64,000 nucleotides of DNA from Microbacterium caowuchunii (GCF_008727755.1 NZ_CP044231.1:2790001-2854000), one strand, 5' to 3'. Positions 1 to 8,745 are shown, numbered from the stretch's first letter. A program made the numbers and translations. The notes: a model not told the origin generated them from the letters alone.

Positions 1-906
1 ATGCGCGGCGCCGAGGCCCTCTCCACCTACTCGCCCATCTCGGATGCGGAGAAGTTCCGCATCGAGTACTGGGCGCTGGAAGAGGCGAAGCTGCAGCGCA
101 TGCCGAAGCCGAAGTCGCACCAGGGCCGCATCGCCTTCGTCACCGGCGCCGCATCCGGCATCGGCAAGGCCATCGCCACCCGCCTCGCCGCCGAGGGCGC
201 CTGCGTCGTCGTCGCCGACCTCGACCTGGAGAAGGCGCAGGCCGTCGCCGCCGAACTCGGCAGCACCGACGTCGCCATCGGCGTGGCCGCGAACGTGGCC
301 GACGCCGCCGGCGTCCAGGCCGCGATCGACGCGACCGTGCTCGCCTTCGGCGGCATCGACCTCGTCGTCAACAACGCGGGCCTGTCCCTGTCCAAGCCGC
401 TACTGGAGACCACCGAGAAGGACTGGGACCTGCAGCACGACGTGATGGCCAAGGGCTCCTTCCTCGTCTCCAAGGCCGCCGCGAAGGCACTCGTCGCGCA
501 GAAGATGGGCGGCGACGTCATCTACATCTCCTCCAAGAACAGCGTCTTCGCCGGCCCGAACAACATCGCCTACTCCGCCACCAAGGCAGACCAGGCCCAC
601 CAGGTCCGCCTCCTCGCGGTCGAGCTCGGCGAGCACGGTGTGCGCGTCAACGGCATCAACCCCGACGGCGTCGTGCGCGGCTCCGGCATCTTCGCCGCAG
701 GATGGGGCGCCAACCGGGCCAAGACCTACGGCGTGAACGAAGAGGACCTCGGTCAGTTCTACGCGAACCGCACCATCCTCAAGCGCGAGGTCGTCCCCGA
801 GAACGTCGCCGACGCGGTGTACGTGCTCACCGGCCCCGAGCTCAGCCGCACCACGGGCCTGCACATCCCGGTGGACTCCGGCGTCGCGGCCGCCTTCCTG
901 CGATGA
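1..906 (+). CDS. Bifunctional rhamnulose-1-phosphate aldolase / short-chain dehydrogenase, C-terminal part (5' truncated by window)
   Basis: This is the dehydrogenase half of the actinobacterial fusion enzyme whose N-terminal half is a class II aldolase splitting rhamnulose-1-phosphate; the SDR half oxidises the lactaldehyde product. The visible 301 residues contain the linker region, the Rossmann motif GAASGIG (49-55), NNAG (124-127) and the catalytic Tyr191-x3-Lys195 (YSATK). The ATG at base 1 is probably an internal methionine, because the family is roughly twice this length and the aldolase domain should lie before the window. It overlaps rhaB by ATGA, so the two are translationally coupled. 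The identification rests on family resemblance and on the rhaB neighbour. Confidence 0.88.
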   Translation: MRGAEALSTYSPISDAEKFRIEYWALEEAKLQRMPKPKSHQGRIAFVTGAASGIGKAIATRLAAEGACVVVADLDLEKAQAVAAELGSTDVAIGVAANVADAAGVQAAIDATVLAFGGIDLVVNNAGLSLSKPLLETTEKDWDLQHDVMAKGSFLVSKAAAKALVAQKMGGDVIYISSKNSVFAGPNNIAYSATKADQAHQVRLLAVELGEHGVRVNGINPDGVVRGSGIFAAGWGANRAKTYGVNEEDLGQFYANRTILKREVVPENVADAVYVLTGPELSRTTGLHIPVDSGVAAAFLR

Positions 907-2402
907 CCTCCTCCCCTGCTCCCCGCGGCGCCGAGGCGCCGCGGGGAGCCGAGGCGCCGCGGGGAGCCGCCGGGCGCGGAGGCGCCGTGGCGGCCGTGGA
1001 CCTCGGTGCGACGAGCGGCCGGGTCATCGTCGGGCACGTCGGACGCGACACCCTCCACCTCGACCACATCGCGCGGTTCGCGAACGGCCCCGTGCGACTC
1101 GCCTCCGGACTGCACTGGGACCTCACCGGTCTGCTCGCGCACGCCCTGGACGGACTGGCGCAGGCGGTCCACGCCGAGTCGGCCATCGCGAGCGTCGGGA
1201 TCGACTCCTGGGCGGTCGACTACGTCCTCATGCGCGGCGACCGGATGCTGGGCGAGCCGTTCCACTACCGGGACGACCGCACCGCCGGCGGAGTCGAGGC
1301 CGTCCACGCCGTCGCCGGGTTCGACGAGCTCTACACCCGCAACGGGCTGCAGTTCCTGGCGTTCAACACGCTGTACCAGCTGGCCGCCGACCGCCGGGAC
1401 GGTCACCTCGACGTGGCCGACACCGCGCTCCTCGTGCCCGACGCCCTCGCCTTCCAGCTCACCGGTTCGCGCGTCACGGAGCGGACCAACGCCTCCACGA
1501 CCGGCCTGCTGCGGGTGGCGGACGCACAGTGGGACACCGAGCTGATGGCACGCCTGCAGCTGCCCGTCGGTCTCTTCCCCGACCTCGTCGATCCCGGCAC
1601 CTCCCTCGGTACGCTGCGGCCGGCACTGACCGAACAGGTCGGCGCCGCGCTCGAGGTCGTCACCGTCGGTTCGCACGACACCGCCTCCGCGGTCGTCGCC
1701 ATCCCGATGGCGGATCCGGAGACCTCGGCGTACATCTCCTGCGGCACGTGGGGACTCGTGGGTCTCGAGCTGGACAAGCCGGTGACCACGGATGCGGCGC
1801 GTCTGGCGAACGTGACCAACGAGGGCGGGGTGGACGGCCGCGTGCGCTTCCTCCACAACGTCATGGGTCTCTGGCTGCTCAGCGAGTCGGTGCGCCAGTG
1901 GGAGCGCGACTCCGGGCAGGCCATCGACCTGCCGACCCTCCTCGCGGATGCGGCCGAGGTGCCCGCCGCATCCGTCGCCGTCTTCGACGCCAACGACCCG
2001 GTGTTCCTCGCCCCCGGCGACATGCCGGGCCGGATCGCCCACTGGTACCACTCGCACGACCTCCCGGTTCCCGCCACGCGAGCCGCATTCGCACGCGCGA
2101 TCGTGGAGAGCCTGGCGGAGGCGTTCGCCCGCACCGTGCGCACGGTAGCCGAGCTCGCCGGCCGCGAGGTGGACACGATCCACATCGTCGGCGGCGGGGC
2201 GCTGAACACCCTGCTGTGCCAGCGCACCGCCGACCGTGCCGGGCTGACCGTGCTCGCCGGCCCGGTCGAGGCCACGGCACTCGGCAACGTCCTGGTCCAG
2301 GCCCGGGCGCACGGCTGGCTGGGCCGCGACGCCACCCTGGAGGACATGCGCGCCCTCGTCTCCCGGACGACGGCGCCGCGACGCTATTCTCCGCGCGCCT
2401 GA
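903..2402 (+). CDS. rhaB: Rhamnulokinase
   Basis: This is a cytoplasmic FGGY-family sugar kinase that phosphorylates L-rhamnulose at O1, the step before the aldolase encoded just upstream. The ATG lies inside the ATGA overlap with the aldolase/dehydrogenase stop. The protein has about 499 residues, normal for the family. After a low-complexity N terminus (a repeated GAEAPR unit) come AAVDLGATSGRV, the phosphate-1 motif, then a substrate-binding stretch (SVGIDSWAVDY) and near the C terminus the nucleotide motif HIVGGGALNTLLCQ. The repeated N terminus is odd; a later start close to the DLGATSGR motif is possible but no strong ribosome site marks it. Confidence 0.93.
   Translation: MTSSPAPRGAEAPRGAEAPRGAAGRGGAVAAVDLGATSGRVIVGHVGRDTLHLDHIARFANGPVRLASGLHWDLTGLLAHALDGLAQAVHAESAIASVGIDSWAVDYVLMRGDRMLGEPFHYRDDRTAGGVEAVHAVAGFDELYTRNGLQFLAFNTLYQLAADRRDGHLDVADTALLVPDALAFQLTGSRVTERTNASTTGLLRVADAQWDTELMARLQLPVGLFPDLVDPGTSLGTLRPALTEQVGAALEVVTVGSHDTASAVVAIPMADPETSAYISCGTWGLVGLELDKPVTTDAARLANVTNEGGVDGRVRFLHNVMGLWLLSESVRQWERDSGQAIDLPTLLADAAEVPAASVAVFDANDPVFLAPGDMPGRIAHWYHSHDLPVPATRAAFARAIVESLAEAFARTVRTVAELAGREVDTIHIVGGGALNTLLCQRTADRAGLTVLAGPVEATALGNVLVQARAHGWLGRDATLEDMRALVSRTTAPRRYSPRA
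923..970 (+). repeat. 18-bp tandem repeat in the 5' end of rhaB
   Basis: The unit ggagccgaggcgccgcgg occurs about two and a half times in phase, encoding repeats of GAEAPR in the N terminus of the rhamnulokinase. The repeats are themselves GC-rich and self-complementary, so they can fold in the mRNA just after the start codon. Confidence 0.7.
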
Positions 2403-2659
2403 GGCGTTCCGCGCAGCTTCCTGCGCCGTCACGAAGGGGTCACGCCGAGCGTGGCCCCTTCGTCGTCTGCGGGGTCGGCCGGCCTCCGATCCCGCCGAAC
2501 CGGGGTGACTCCCCGGGTGATCTGAAACATCATCCTGGGGTGATCCGAAGGGTGGTGCGGGGGTCCTCGGCCCCGGCTCCGCTGCCGGATACGCTCGCAG
2601 ATGACCCGCGACTGCGCAGGTGAAATCAGGGAAAAACGAAGAATGGACACGTGACGCTG

Positions 2660-3739
2660 ATGTGCACACGAGTTGTATGGCCGGACGCCAACGGATCGGT
2701 CATCGTAGGCCGCAACATGGACTTCCACATGGATCTGCTCACCAATCTCTGGAAGCTGCCGCGAGGGATCGAGCGCACCGACGGCGCCAACGGCACGCTC
2801 ACCTGGAAGGCGAAGTACGGCAGCATCGTGGCGACCGCCTTCGACCTCATCGCCACTGACGGCATGAACGAGGAGGGCTTCGCCGGCCACATCCTCTGGC
2901 TCGCCGAGTCCGACTACGGCAAGCCGGCCGCCGACGCCACCCAGCTCAGCCAGGCCGTGTGGCTGCAGTACTACCTGGACAACTTCGCCACCGTCGCCGA
3001 GGCGGTGGAGTGGACGAACTCCTCGCAGGTCCAGATCGCGCAGCTGTTCGATCCGACCGGACACCTCGTGCCGACCCTGCACCTCGCCATCAACGACGCC
3101 ACCGGCGACTCGGCGATCATCGAGTACACCGACGGCAAGCCGAAGGTGTACCACAGCCGCGAGTACCAGGTCATGACCAACTCCCCCACCTATGACAAGC
3201 AGCTCGAGCTCGTCAAGGAGATCGACGGACTCGGCGGCGACAAGCCGCTCCCCGGCTCGACCCTGGCCAGCGACCGCTTCGCCCGCGCCTCGTACTACGT
3301 CGCGCACCAGGTGCAGCCGAAGACCCAGATCGACGCGATGTCGGCGATGTTCAGCATCATCCGCAACGCGGCGCAGCCGTTCCGCACCCCGGAGCCCGGC
3401 AAGCCCGACGCGTCGCAGACCATCTGGCAGGTCGTCCTCGACCTCACCAACAAGCGTTACGCGTTCGAGTCGACCACGCGCCCCAACATCGTCTGGGTCG
3501 ACTTCGACGAGGTGAGCTTCCACGAGGGCACCAAGGTGCTCAAGCTCGACCTGGTGGGGCGCCTCGCCCTCGAGGGCGGTCTCGTGGGCAACGCGAGCCA
3601 CCAGTTCCACGACGTGGGCGAGCTCGCTGACGAGGCCCTCGCGACCGGTGTGAAGGCCCTCGAGTGGGTCGCCCGGAAGCAGGACGAGTTCGCGGCCGTG
3701 CAGAAGGCCGTGCAGGACCTCGTGGGCGCCAAGAAGTAA
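2660..3739 (+). CDS. Choloylglycine-hydrolase-like linear amide C-N hydrolase (Ntn hydrolase)
   Basis: The protein of 359 residues begins Met-Cys-Thr-Arg when read from the ATG at 2660. That is the start expected for the bile-salt hydrolase / penicillin V acylase group, where Met is removed and Cys2 is the N-terminal nucleophile. The motif GRNMDF follows at about residue 16-21, as in that family, and an internal NEEGFAGH region matches the fold. A GTG nine bases upstream (2651) would add three residues requiring processing; neither start has a strong Shine-Dalgarno sequence. No signal peptide is visible. The substrate is an amide, but bile salt, acyl-homoserine lactone, penicillin V or another N-acyl compound cannot be told apart here. 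It stands alone, downstream of rhaB, and ends in a strong hairpin. Confidence 0.82.
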   Translation: MCTRVVWPDANGSVIVGRNMDFHMDLLTNLWKLPRGIERTDGANGTLTWKAKYGSIVATAFDLIATDGMNEEGFAGHILWLAESDYGKPAADATQLSQAVWLQYYLDNFATVAEAVEWTNSSQVQIAQLFDPTGHLVPTLHLAINDATGDSAIIEYTDGKPKVYHSREYQVMTNSPTYDKQLELVKEIDGLGGDKPLPGSTLASDRFARASYYVAHQVQPKTQIDAMSAMFSIIRNAAQPFRTPEPGKPDASQTIWQVVLDLTNKRYAFESTTRPNIVWVDFDEVSFHEGTKVLKLDLVGRLALEGGLVGNASHQFHDVGELADEALATGVKALEWVARKQDEFAAVQKAVQDLVGAKK

Positions 3740-3748
3740 TCCCCCGAA

Positions 3749-3795
3749 CGCAGAAGAGCGGTCCCGGGCGCCCAGCCGGGGACCGCTCTTCTGCG
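3749..3795 (+). terminator. Rho-independent-type hairpin after the Ntn hydrolase
   Basis: A 17-bp perfect stem (cgcagaagagcggtccc pairing with gggaccgctcttctgcg) starts 10 bases after the stop codon. There is no clear T-tract, which is common in high-GC actinobacteria. Confidence 0.85.
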
Positions 3796-3812
3796 TCCCA
3801 CCCTGCGCACGT

Positions 3813-3875
3813 CCCGCTCGCCGTCCGCACGTCGTCCGCACGACCGCTCGCCGTCCGCACGACCGCTCGCCGACA
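3813..3875. repeat. Imperfect tandem repeat, unit about cgctcgccgtccgcacgac
   Basis: Three to four degenerate copies of a 19-base unit fill the non-coding gap between the hydrolase terminator and the LacI remnant. No gene is visible from 3796 to 3963. Confidence 0.55.
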
Positions 3876-3963
3876 CGCGGCACGTGGAGGCCGACACGCC
3901 GCGCCCGTCGCGGCACGTCGTGCGCACGGCACGGCCGCGGAAGCGCTCAGGGCTGCGGAGCGC

Positions 3964-4428
3964 TCAGGCGGATGCGGCGCGGTCACACGCGGTGGAGCCG
4001 CGACGCAGCAGTGCCGGCTCGACGACGATCCGCTGATGGAGGTGCGCCCCGGTCTTGTCCCCGATCTCCTCGAGGAGCATCGTCATCGCGGCCGTGCCCA
4101 TCCGCTCGCCGTGCATGGCGAGCGTCGTGAGGGTCACCGGCGTGGACGCCGCCGTCGTGTTGTGGTCGCAGCCCTGCTCGATCAGGTGCCGGGCCGCGAG
4201 GTATCCGACCTGCTCGTTGTCGACGACGACACTGCAGACGTCGTCCGCGCCCGAGTCGTAGTTGATGAGAGATCGTCGCGGAGGGGACGCCGGTCCTCGG
4301 GACAGGCGAATCGGTCGCGGAGGCCCTCGAGCACCCGCGTCGACATCCCGGATGGTGCGACCCTGGTCGTGGGCGACCGGCAGGTCCCCGGTCCCGGAAC
4401 GGTCCGCCTCCCCCTGGCCTGATTGCAC
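3964..4428 (-). pseudogene. Remnant of a LacI-family regulator (decayed, internally deleted)
   Basis: Two pieces of a LacI/GalR effector domain survive in one reading frame. A middle piece (NYDSGADDVCSVVVDNEQ then VGYLAARHLIEQGC) is followed at once by a C-terminal piece (TTLAMHGERMGTAAMTMLLEEI ending LLRRGSTA). About 80-100 residues that normally lie between them are missing. Upstream, another frame carries VLEGLRDRF, resembling the start of the effector core. No helix-turn-helix is left. This points to at least one internal deletion plus frameshifts. It may once have controlled the rhamnose genes or the adjacent SDR; that is inference. Confidence 0.72.
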
Positions 4429-4457
4429 GGCCCGCAGTTCCCGGCGGGCCGTGCAAT
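4422..4457 (-). terminator. Hairpin terminator downstream of the SDR/UGSC-1 operon
   Basis: A 14-bp perfect stem (attgcacggcccgc pairing with gcgggccgtgcaat) with an 8-base loop lies 36 bases after the stop of the minus-strand SDR. Confidence 0.82.
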
Positions 4458-4492
4458 CGACGCGGCGTCCTCCGCCTCGCGGTGGCGCGCTC

Positions 4493-5341
4493 CTACTTGT
4501 TCCCGCCGGCCTGACCGGCGTTGCGCGGGGCGAAGCCTCCGCCGTCCACGCTGAGCACCTGGCCGGTGATCCACCGCGCCTGGTCGGTCAGCAGGAAGAA
4601 CGCCGCTGCGGCGATGTCCCAGTTGTTCCCCTCGGTCTTCATCGCGACGTTCTGCACCCGGATCTCGCGCTGCTCCTGCGTCATCCCGCGGGCAGCGAAC
4701 GCACCCCAGATCATTCCGACGCGCACGCAGTTCGCCCGGATGCCGCGCGGCGCGAGGCTGCCCGCCGCACCGACCGTCAGCCGCTCCAGCGCCGATTTGC
4801 CGAACGAGTAGGGCAGACCCGGTCCGCGGCCCTCGGCCGCGCCCGATGACACGGTGACGATCGAGCCGCCCCGCTCCATGTACTTCTGCGCGTGCCGCAT
4901 GACGTACCAGACGGCCGTGAAGTTCAGCCGCATGGCCGCCTCGAACTCGTCCGGCGTCGCGTCGAACATGGGCTGCACGCCGCCGCCGCCGATCGAGTCC
5001 GCGACGACGTGGATCGTGCCGAATCGCTCCGCCGCCGCCGCGACGGCGGCCGCGACCGAATCGTCGTCCATGACGTCGACCTCGAAGTACTCGGCCTCGC
5101 CGCCCTCGGCGCGGATGGCGTCGACGGTGCGGGCGCCGGCAGCGGGGTCGCGATCCAGCACCGCGACCGCGGCACCGTTGCGGGCGCAGAGCCACGACAG
5201 CGCGAAGCCGACGCCGCCTTCGGGGCCGCTCAGGCCGCCGCCGGCGATCAGCGCCACCTTGCCGGTCAGCCAGGGCTCTCCGGCGTGGGCGAGCGGGTCG
5301 GATACGGGGACGTCCCAGGTCTCGGGTGCGGTGTCGGTCAT
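4493..5341 (-). CDS. Short-chain dehydrogenase/reductase in the UGSC-1 operon
   Basis: This is a 282-residue SDR. The cofactor loop is an unusual GGGLSGPEGGVG near residues 34-45, followed by an acidic residue at the end of beta-2 (VLDRD), which favours NAD(H). The active site is Ser165/166, Tyr178 and Lys182 (YSFGK). The C terminus has the usual TGQVLSVDGGG. It is the last gene of the unit that begins at the UGSC-family gene (6976) and runs through the partner gene, with a 40-bp gap after the partner stop. Context suggests it oxidises an alcohol in the same pathway as the UGSC pair. The substrate is unknown. Confidence 0.85.
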   Translation of the reverse strand: MTDTAPETWDVPVSDPLAHAGEPWLTGKVALIAGGGLSGPEGGVGFALSWLCARNGAAVAVLDRDPAAGARTVDAIRAEGGEAEYFEVDVMDDDSVAAAVAAAAERFGTIHVVADSIGGGGVQPMFDATPDEFEAAMRLNFTAVWYVMRHAQKYMERGGSIVTVSSGAAEGRGPGLPYSFGKSALERLTVGAAGSLAPRGIRANCVRVGMIWGAFAARGMTQEQREIRVQNVAMKTEGNNWDIAAAAFFLLTDQARWITGQVLSVDGGGFAPRNAGQAGGNK

Positions 5342-5381
5342 GGGTGTGCGGCCTCTCTGCCGGTGGATGGGAAGGGGTGGG

Positions 5382-6410
5382 TCAACGTACGGGGAAGGAC
5401 TGGCCGGACCAGATGCCGAGCACCCGGAACACCATCGACATCGCGGCGTTGCGCGATCCGGCCACGATGATCGGCAGGGTCGCCGGCTTCGCGTCCGCGA
5501 TGGTCGGATGGAAGTGGTCGTCCTCGAAGGGGCCGCCGGGGAGCCCGCCGAGTCCCTTGCCGACCGCGCGCAGCTGCGCCTCGGTCTTGCCGGCGTGGGC
5601 GACGATCCACTCCCGGACGTCCTGCTTGCTCATCCCCGCGGAGGCGAAGAGCCGGGCGTGCTCGGGATTCAGGATGATGCCGGTCGGGCTGTGCCTGCCG
5701 ATCAGCGCCCCCGAGCGCTGGATGGTGTCGGCGAAGTCGGCGAGGACCTCTTCGTGGCTCGTGAAGCTCCGGTTGTCGACCACCTCGAAGGTGCGCACGA
5801 GCGTCGCGGCGACGGCGCTCTGTCCGGGGGCGAGTCCGGCTTCGACCGAGAGGGGCTCCCACGGGCTGTCCTCCTCGTTCTCACCGATGCACAGCTGCCA
5901 CCGACCGACCGTACCGATCGTGGCCTGCTCGAGTTCTCGCGGGCGGATGCCGAAGCCGTTACGGACGGTCAGCCCGATGGCTCGCGGGATGGTGGCGTTG
6001 GCGCGGAAGCCCGGACCCAGGGCGCCGCCGGCGGAGTTGATCTCCAGCTGTGCGCGCACGGGGCCGTTGACCACGATGAGGGGTCCCGGTCCGCTGGTGG
6101 ACTGCCACCCGCCGCCGCGCGCCGACCTCTCCGCCGACAGCGCATCCCAGACGGCGAGCACGACCGGGAAGTACTCCGGAAGACACCCCGCCATCACGGA
6201 GTTCACCGCGACGTCCCGCACGGTCACCCGGCGGTCGAGCTGCGGGTGCTCGGCGACGACCTCATCGGGATCCCGGGCGGTGGTCGCCAGGAACTCCGCG
6301 ACCGTCGCGGCCGTCGCGGGCAGGGCGGGCAGGCCGTCCGTCCAGCCCTGTTCATAGAGGTGGGCGGCGACGGCGTGGGCGACCTCGGGGTCCAGGACCG
6401 CGGTGGTCAT
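5382..6410 (-). CDS. Conserved protein of unknown function, partner of UGSC-family protein (copy 1)
   Basis: The protein has 342 residues and no signal peptide or membrane segment. It is a clear paralogue of the protein at 19776-20894. Shared blocks are WTDGLP near the N terminus, VMAGCLPEYFPVVLAVWDA, IVVNGPVRAQLEINS, FRANATIPRAIGL, CIGENEEDSPW and a C-terminal SRNAAMSMV segment. Two cysteines, in AGC-PEYF and in CIGENEE, are kept in both copies and could be functional. The gene starts in an ATGA overlap with the UGSC gene, so the two are made together. I recognise the family only as a conserved hypothetical that travels with UGSC proteins; its reaction is not known to me. Confidence 0.8.
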   Translation of the reverse strand: MTTAVLDPEVAHAVAAHLYEQGWTDGLPALPATAATVAEFLATTARDPDEVVAEHPQLDRRVTVRDVAVNSVMAGCLPEYFPVVLAVWDALSAERSARGGGWQSTSGPGPLIVVNGPVRAQLEINSAGGALGPGFRANATIPRAIGLTVRNGFGIRPRELEQATIGTVGRWQLCIGENEEDSPWEPLSVEAGLAPGQSAVAATLVRTFEVVDNRSFTSHEEVLADFADTIQRSGALIGRHSPTGIILNPEHARLFASAGMSKQDVREWIVAHAGKTEAQLRAVGKGLGGLPGGPFEDDHFHPTIADAKPATLPIIVAGSRNAAMSMVFRVLGIWSGQSFPVR

Positions 6411-6976
6411 CGCGCTCCCGGGCCGTTCCCTGCCAGGGCGGGCTCCCCGACGAGCCGGCTCTGGACCTGCGCGGCGAGGTCGGCGGCGCGCGCGTCGATC
6501 TCCTCCGCGGTCAGGTTGGCGATGGGATGCGGTGTCAGCAGGTACGGGAAGTCGGGCGCGCCCTTGAGCGCCGCCATCGCCGAGGACGGTTGCACGAAGG
6601 CATCGGTGCAGATCACGGCGGTCGGGATCCCGACGGCCTCGAGGGCGATCGAATCCGCGACGGCGGATGCGCTGCACGAGCCGCAGTCCCCCACGCCGAT
6701 CACGACGACGTCGCACTCGCGGATGAGCTCCTCGACGAGGTCCTCGGGCAGCGGCATGGCGAATTGCGTCTTGGTACGGGGAATGAGCTCGGCGAGCTCG
6801 GTGGTGGCCGCCAGGCGGACACCGATCGCGTCCAGGATGCGGTCGGCGTTGCGCTTGGTGTTGCCGAGGAGCCCGACCCGCAGACCCGTCAGATCGGCGG
6901 GTCGCGGGGCATCGGCGGGGACGATTCCGCCCGCGCTCCGCAGGCCTGCGGTGGGGTCGATGATGTCGGCGGTCAT
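6407..6976 (-). CDS. UGSC-family protein, cysteine form (copy 1)
   Basis: This 189-residue protein carries Cys98-Gly-Ser-Cys101 in the context VGDCGSCSASAVADS. That is the cysteine version of the U-G-S-C motif that gives the family its name, where selenocysteine takes the first position in some members. The codon here is TGC, so no selenocysteine is used. The N-terminal half has a Rossmann-like LRVGLLGNTKRNAD, and a second strand VVVIGVGDCG leads into the motif. A CxxC-like pair suggests thiol or redox chemistry, but the family's function is unestablished. The ATG has a good site (gagagg, 6 bases upstream). It is the first gene of a UGSC-partner-SDR operon preceded by an IclR-type palindrome. 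Confidence 0.82.
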   Translation of the reverse strand: MTADIIDPTAGLRSAGGIVPADAPRPADLTGLRVGLLGNTKRNADRILDAIGVRLAATTELAELIPRTKTQFAMPLPEDLVEELIRECDVVVIGVGDCGSCSASAVADSIALEAVGIPTAVICTDAFVQPSSAMAALKGAPDFPYLLTPHPIANLTAEEIDARAADLAAQVQSRLVGEPALAGNGPGAR

Positions 6977-7003
6977 GATGTGCCTCTCGGGTCGGCCAGC
7001 ACC

Positions 7004-7056
7004 ACTATCGCGCTCGGGGCGGAGGGCACGGGCGGGTGATTCCGTCGGATGGAACC
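7004..7056 (-). promoter_or_regulatory. IclR-type palindrome (7038-7056) and -10-like box of the UGSC-1 operon
   Basis: On the minus strand GGTTCCATCCGACGGAATC spans 7056-7038 (core 7054-7040). The hexamer GATAGT (7009-7004) lies 40.5 bp away centre to centre. No good -35 is visible, which suits activation from the palindrome. Confidence 0.65.
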
Positions 7057-7091
7057 CGTTCAACGTACGCGGCGGGGTTGCCGCGCCGGGC

Positions 7092-7127
7092 GTGGGCGGT
7101 GCGACGGGTCCCGGTCGCACCGCCCAC
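7092..7127 (-). terminator. Terminator hairpin of the peptide-type ABC operon
   Basis: A 14-bp perfect stem (gtgggcggtgcgac pairing with gtcgcaccgcccac, 8-base loop) lies 11 bases after the stop of the solute-binding protein gene, before the UGSC-1 promoter. Confidence 0.85.
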
Positions 7128-7137
7128 GGAGCGGGCC

Positions 7138-8745
7138 TCAGCCCTTCCAGGTCATCGTCAGCCAGTTGAGGTTGCCGGTGGCGGTGTCCGCATCCGGCTC
7201 CACGAGTCCGTCCCAGCGCGTCGTGTTGACGCTCGGGAAGGAGGCGTTCGTCCACACCAGCGGCGCGAAGAAGATCAGCTCCTTCGCGCGCTGCTGCATG
7301 TCCGCGAAGTACGCGGCCCGCTCCGCACGTTCGGGCGTCGAGTTGGCGCCGTCGATCGCGGCCTCGATCTCCTCGTCGCAGACGCCGGACGGGTTGCGAG
7401 CGGCGATGTTGTCCGGGTTGCAGGCGTACCACCGGGCGATGCCGAGACCGGGGTCGCTCGAGACGGTGGTGCGCAGGAACGCCAGGTCGAAGTTGCTCTG
7501 CACGTACACCTGGTCCGTGAAGATCTCGGAGGTCACCGCCTCCAGGTTCACCCCGATGCCGACGTCGGCGAGCATCGACTTGGCCTGCTCGGCGATCGCG
7601 ACGGTGTCGGTGAGGACGGAGATGTACTTCACGTTCAGCGTGAACCGGGTGCCGTCGGCGCCCACCGGGTAGCCGGCGGCATCCAGCTTCTTGTTGATCG
7701 CGTCCGGGTCGTACGGGAAGTCCTTCGCGAAGTCGATCGACTCGTCCTTGGCCCAGCCGAGGGAGTCGGGGAAGAAGCCGTCAGCCGGCTCGCCGTATCC
7801 GGCGAGCGCCGCGGAGGCGAATTTGTCGCGGTCGAGCGCGGAGAACACCAGCGCCCGCACCTCGGGATCGGCGAGGTATTCGTTGCGCGCGTTCATCTCC
7901 ACGACGACGCCCTGGGCGAAGAACCCCTTGGTCAGGTGGACCAGTTCGGGCTTGCCCTCCAGCTGGTCGAGCTGCGACGCGTCGATGGCCGCCTTGTCGA
8001 CCTCGCCGGAGATGAGAGCGAGCGCCCGGGTGTTCGTGTCGCCCATCACCGGGTAGATCGCCCGGTCGACCTTCACATCCCCGCGCCAGTAGTCCTCGTT
8101 CTTCACCAGCACGACCTCGGACCCGGAGGAGAAGGACTCGAACTTCATGGGTCCGGTGCCGATGGGTGCCATATTGGCCGGGTTCGTGACGTAGTCCGTG
8201 CCCTCGTACAGGTGCTTCGGGATGAGCACCTGCAGGGCGAGCGTCTCGAAGAACGGACCGTAGTTGGAGTTCAGGTTGAGCACGACGGTGTGGTCGTCCG
8301 GGGTGTCGATCGAATCGATGGAGTTGACCAGCGGCGCCCCGTAGGTCTGGAACTCCATGATCTCCTCGAAGTTGAACTTGACGTCCTCCGCGGTGAAGGG
8401 CTCCCCGTCGTGCCAAGTGACGTCCTGCTCGAGATCGAACGTCAGCGTCGTGTTGTCTTCGTTGAACTCCCAGGACTTCGCGAGCATGGGGAAGATGTCC
8501 GCCTCGGCGGTGATCCCCACGAGCGTGTCGAAGACCGCCGCGCCGAACGCGGTCGTGGCGGGCGAGTTCGTCAGCTGCGGGTTGAAGCTGCTCGGGTCGG
8601 CCTGGATCGCATCGATGTAGACGTGTTCGACGTCGTCGGCCGCGTCGCCGCCACCGCTTCCGCCGCCGGAGCAGCCGGCGATGAGCAGCGCTGCGGACGC
8701 GACGACCGCGAGTGCGGCGAATCGGGTCTTGCGTGAATCGGACAT
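7138..8745 (-). CDS. ABC transporter solute-binding lipoprotein, peptide/nickel (SBP family 5) type
   Basis: This extracellular lipoprotein of 535 residues captures the substrate for the importer encoded upstream. The N terminus has a positive stretch, a hydrophobic segment and a lipobox LLIAGC, then a Gly/Ser linker (SGGGSGGGD). The body has the family-5 signature order: DPSSFNPQL, DTLVGI, LAKSWEFNED, ...LTFDLEQDVTWHDGEPFTAEDV. I chose the ATG at 8745, with agagagg about 8 bases upstream, over an in-frame start 69 bases earlier that would add a non-signal leader. The SBP is the last gene of the operon, an uncommon order. Family-5 proteins bind peptides, nickel, sugars and many other ligands, so the ligand is unknown. 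Confidence 0.92.
   Translation of the reverse strand: MSDSRKTRFAALAVVASAALLIAGCSGGGSGGGDAADDVEHVYIDAIQADPSSFNPQLTNSPATTAFGAAVFDTLVGITAEADIFPMLAKSWEFNEDNTTLTFDLEQDVTWHDGEPFTAEDVKFNFEEIMEFQTYGAPLVNSIDSIDTPDDHTVVLNLNSNYGPFFETLALQVLIPKHLYEGTDYVTNPANMAPIGTGPMKFESFSSGSEVVLVKNEDYWRGDVKVDRAIYPVMGDTNTRALALISGEVDKAAIDASQLDQLEGKPELVHLTKGFFAQGVVVEMNARNEYLADPEVRALVFSALDRDKFASAALAGYGEPADGFFPDSLGWAKDESIDFAKDFPYDPDAINKKLDAAGYPVGADGTRFTLNVKYISVLTDTVAIAEQAKSMLADVGIGVNLEAVTSEIFTDQVYVQSNFDLAFLRTTVSSDPGLGIARWYACNPDNIAARNPSGVCDEEIEAAIDGANSTPERAERAAYFADMQQRAKELIFFAPLVWTNASFPSVNTTRWDGLVEPDADTATGNLNWLTMTWKG

Noticed and set aside
2500..2560. Repeated gggtgatc elements upstream of the Ntn hydrolase as an operator
   Set aside because: The copies are direct and irregular, do not match the shared palindrome and have no clear promoter position.
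759..2669. Long open frame on the minus strand across rhaB
   Set aside because: It is a shadow of a high-GC gene: Arg/Gly/His-rich, without any recognisable domain. RhaB on the other strand has clear motifs.
4854..7169. A 771-codon plus-strand frame across the SDR/UGSC-1 operon
   Set aside because: It is antisense to three recognisable genes and has no ribosome site or domain.
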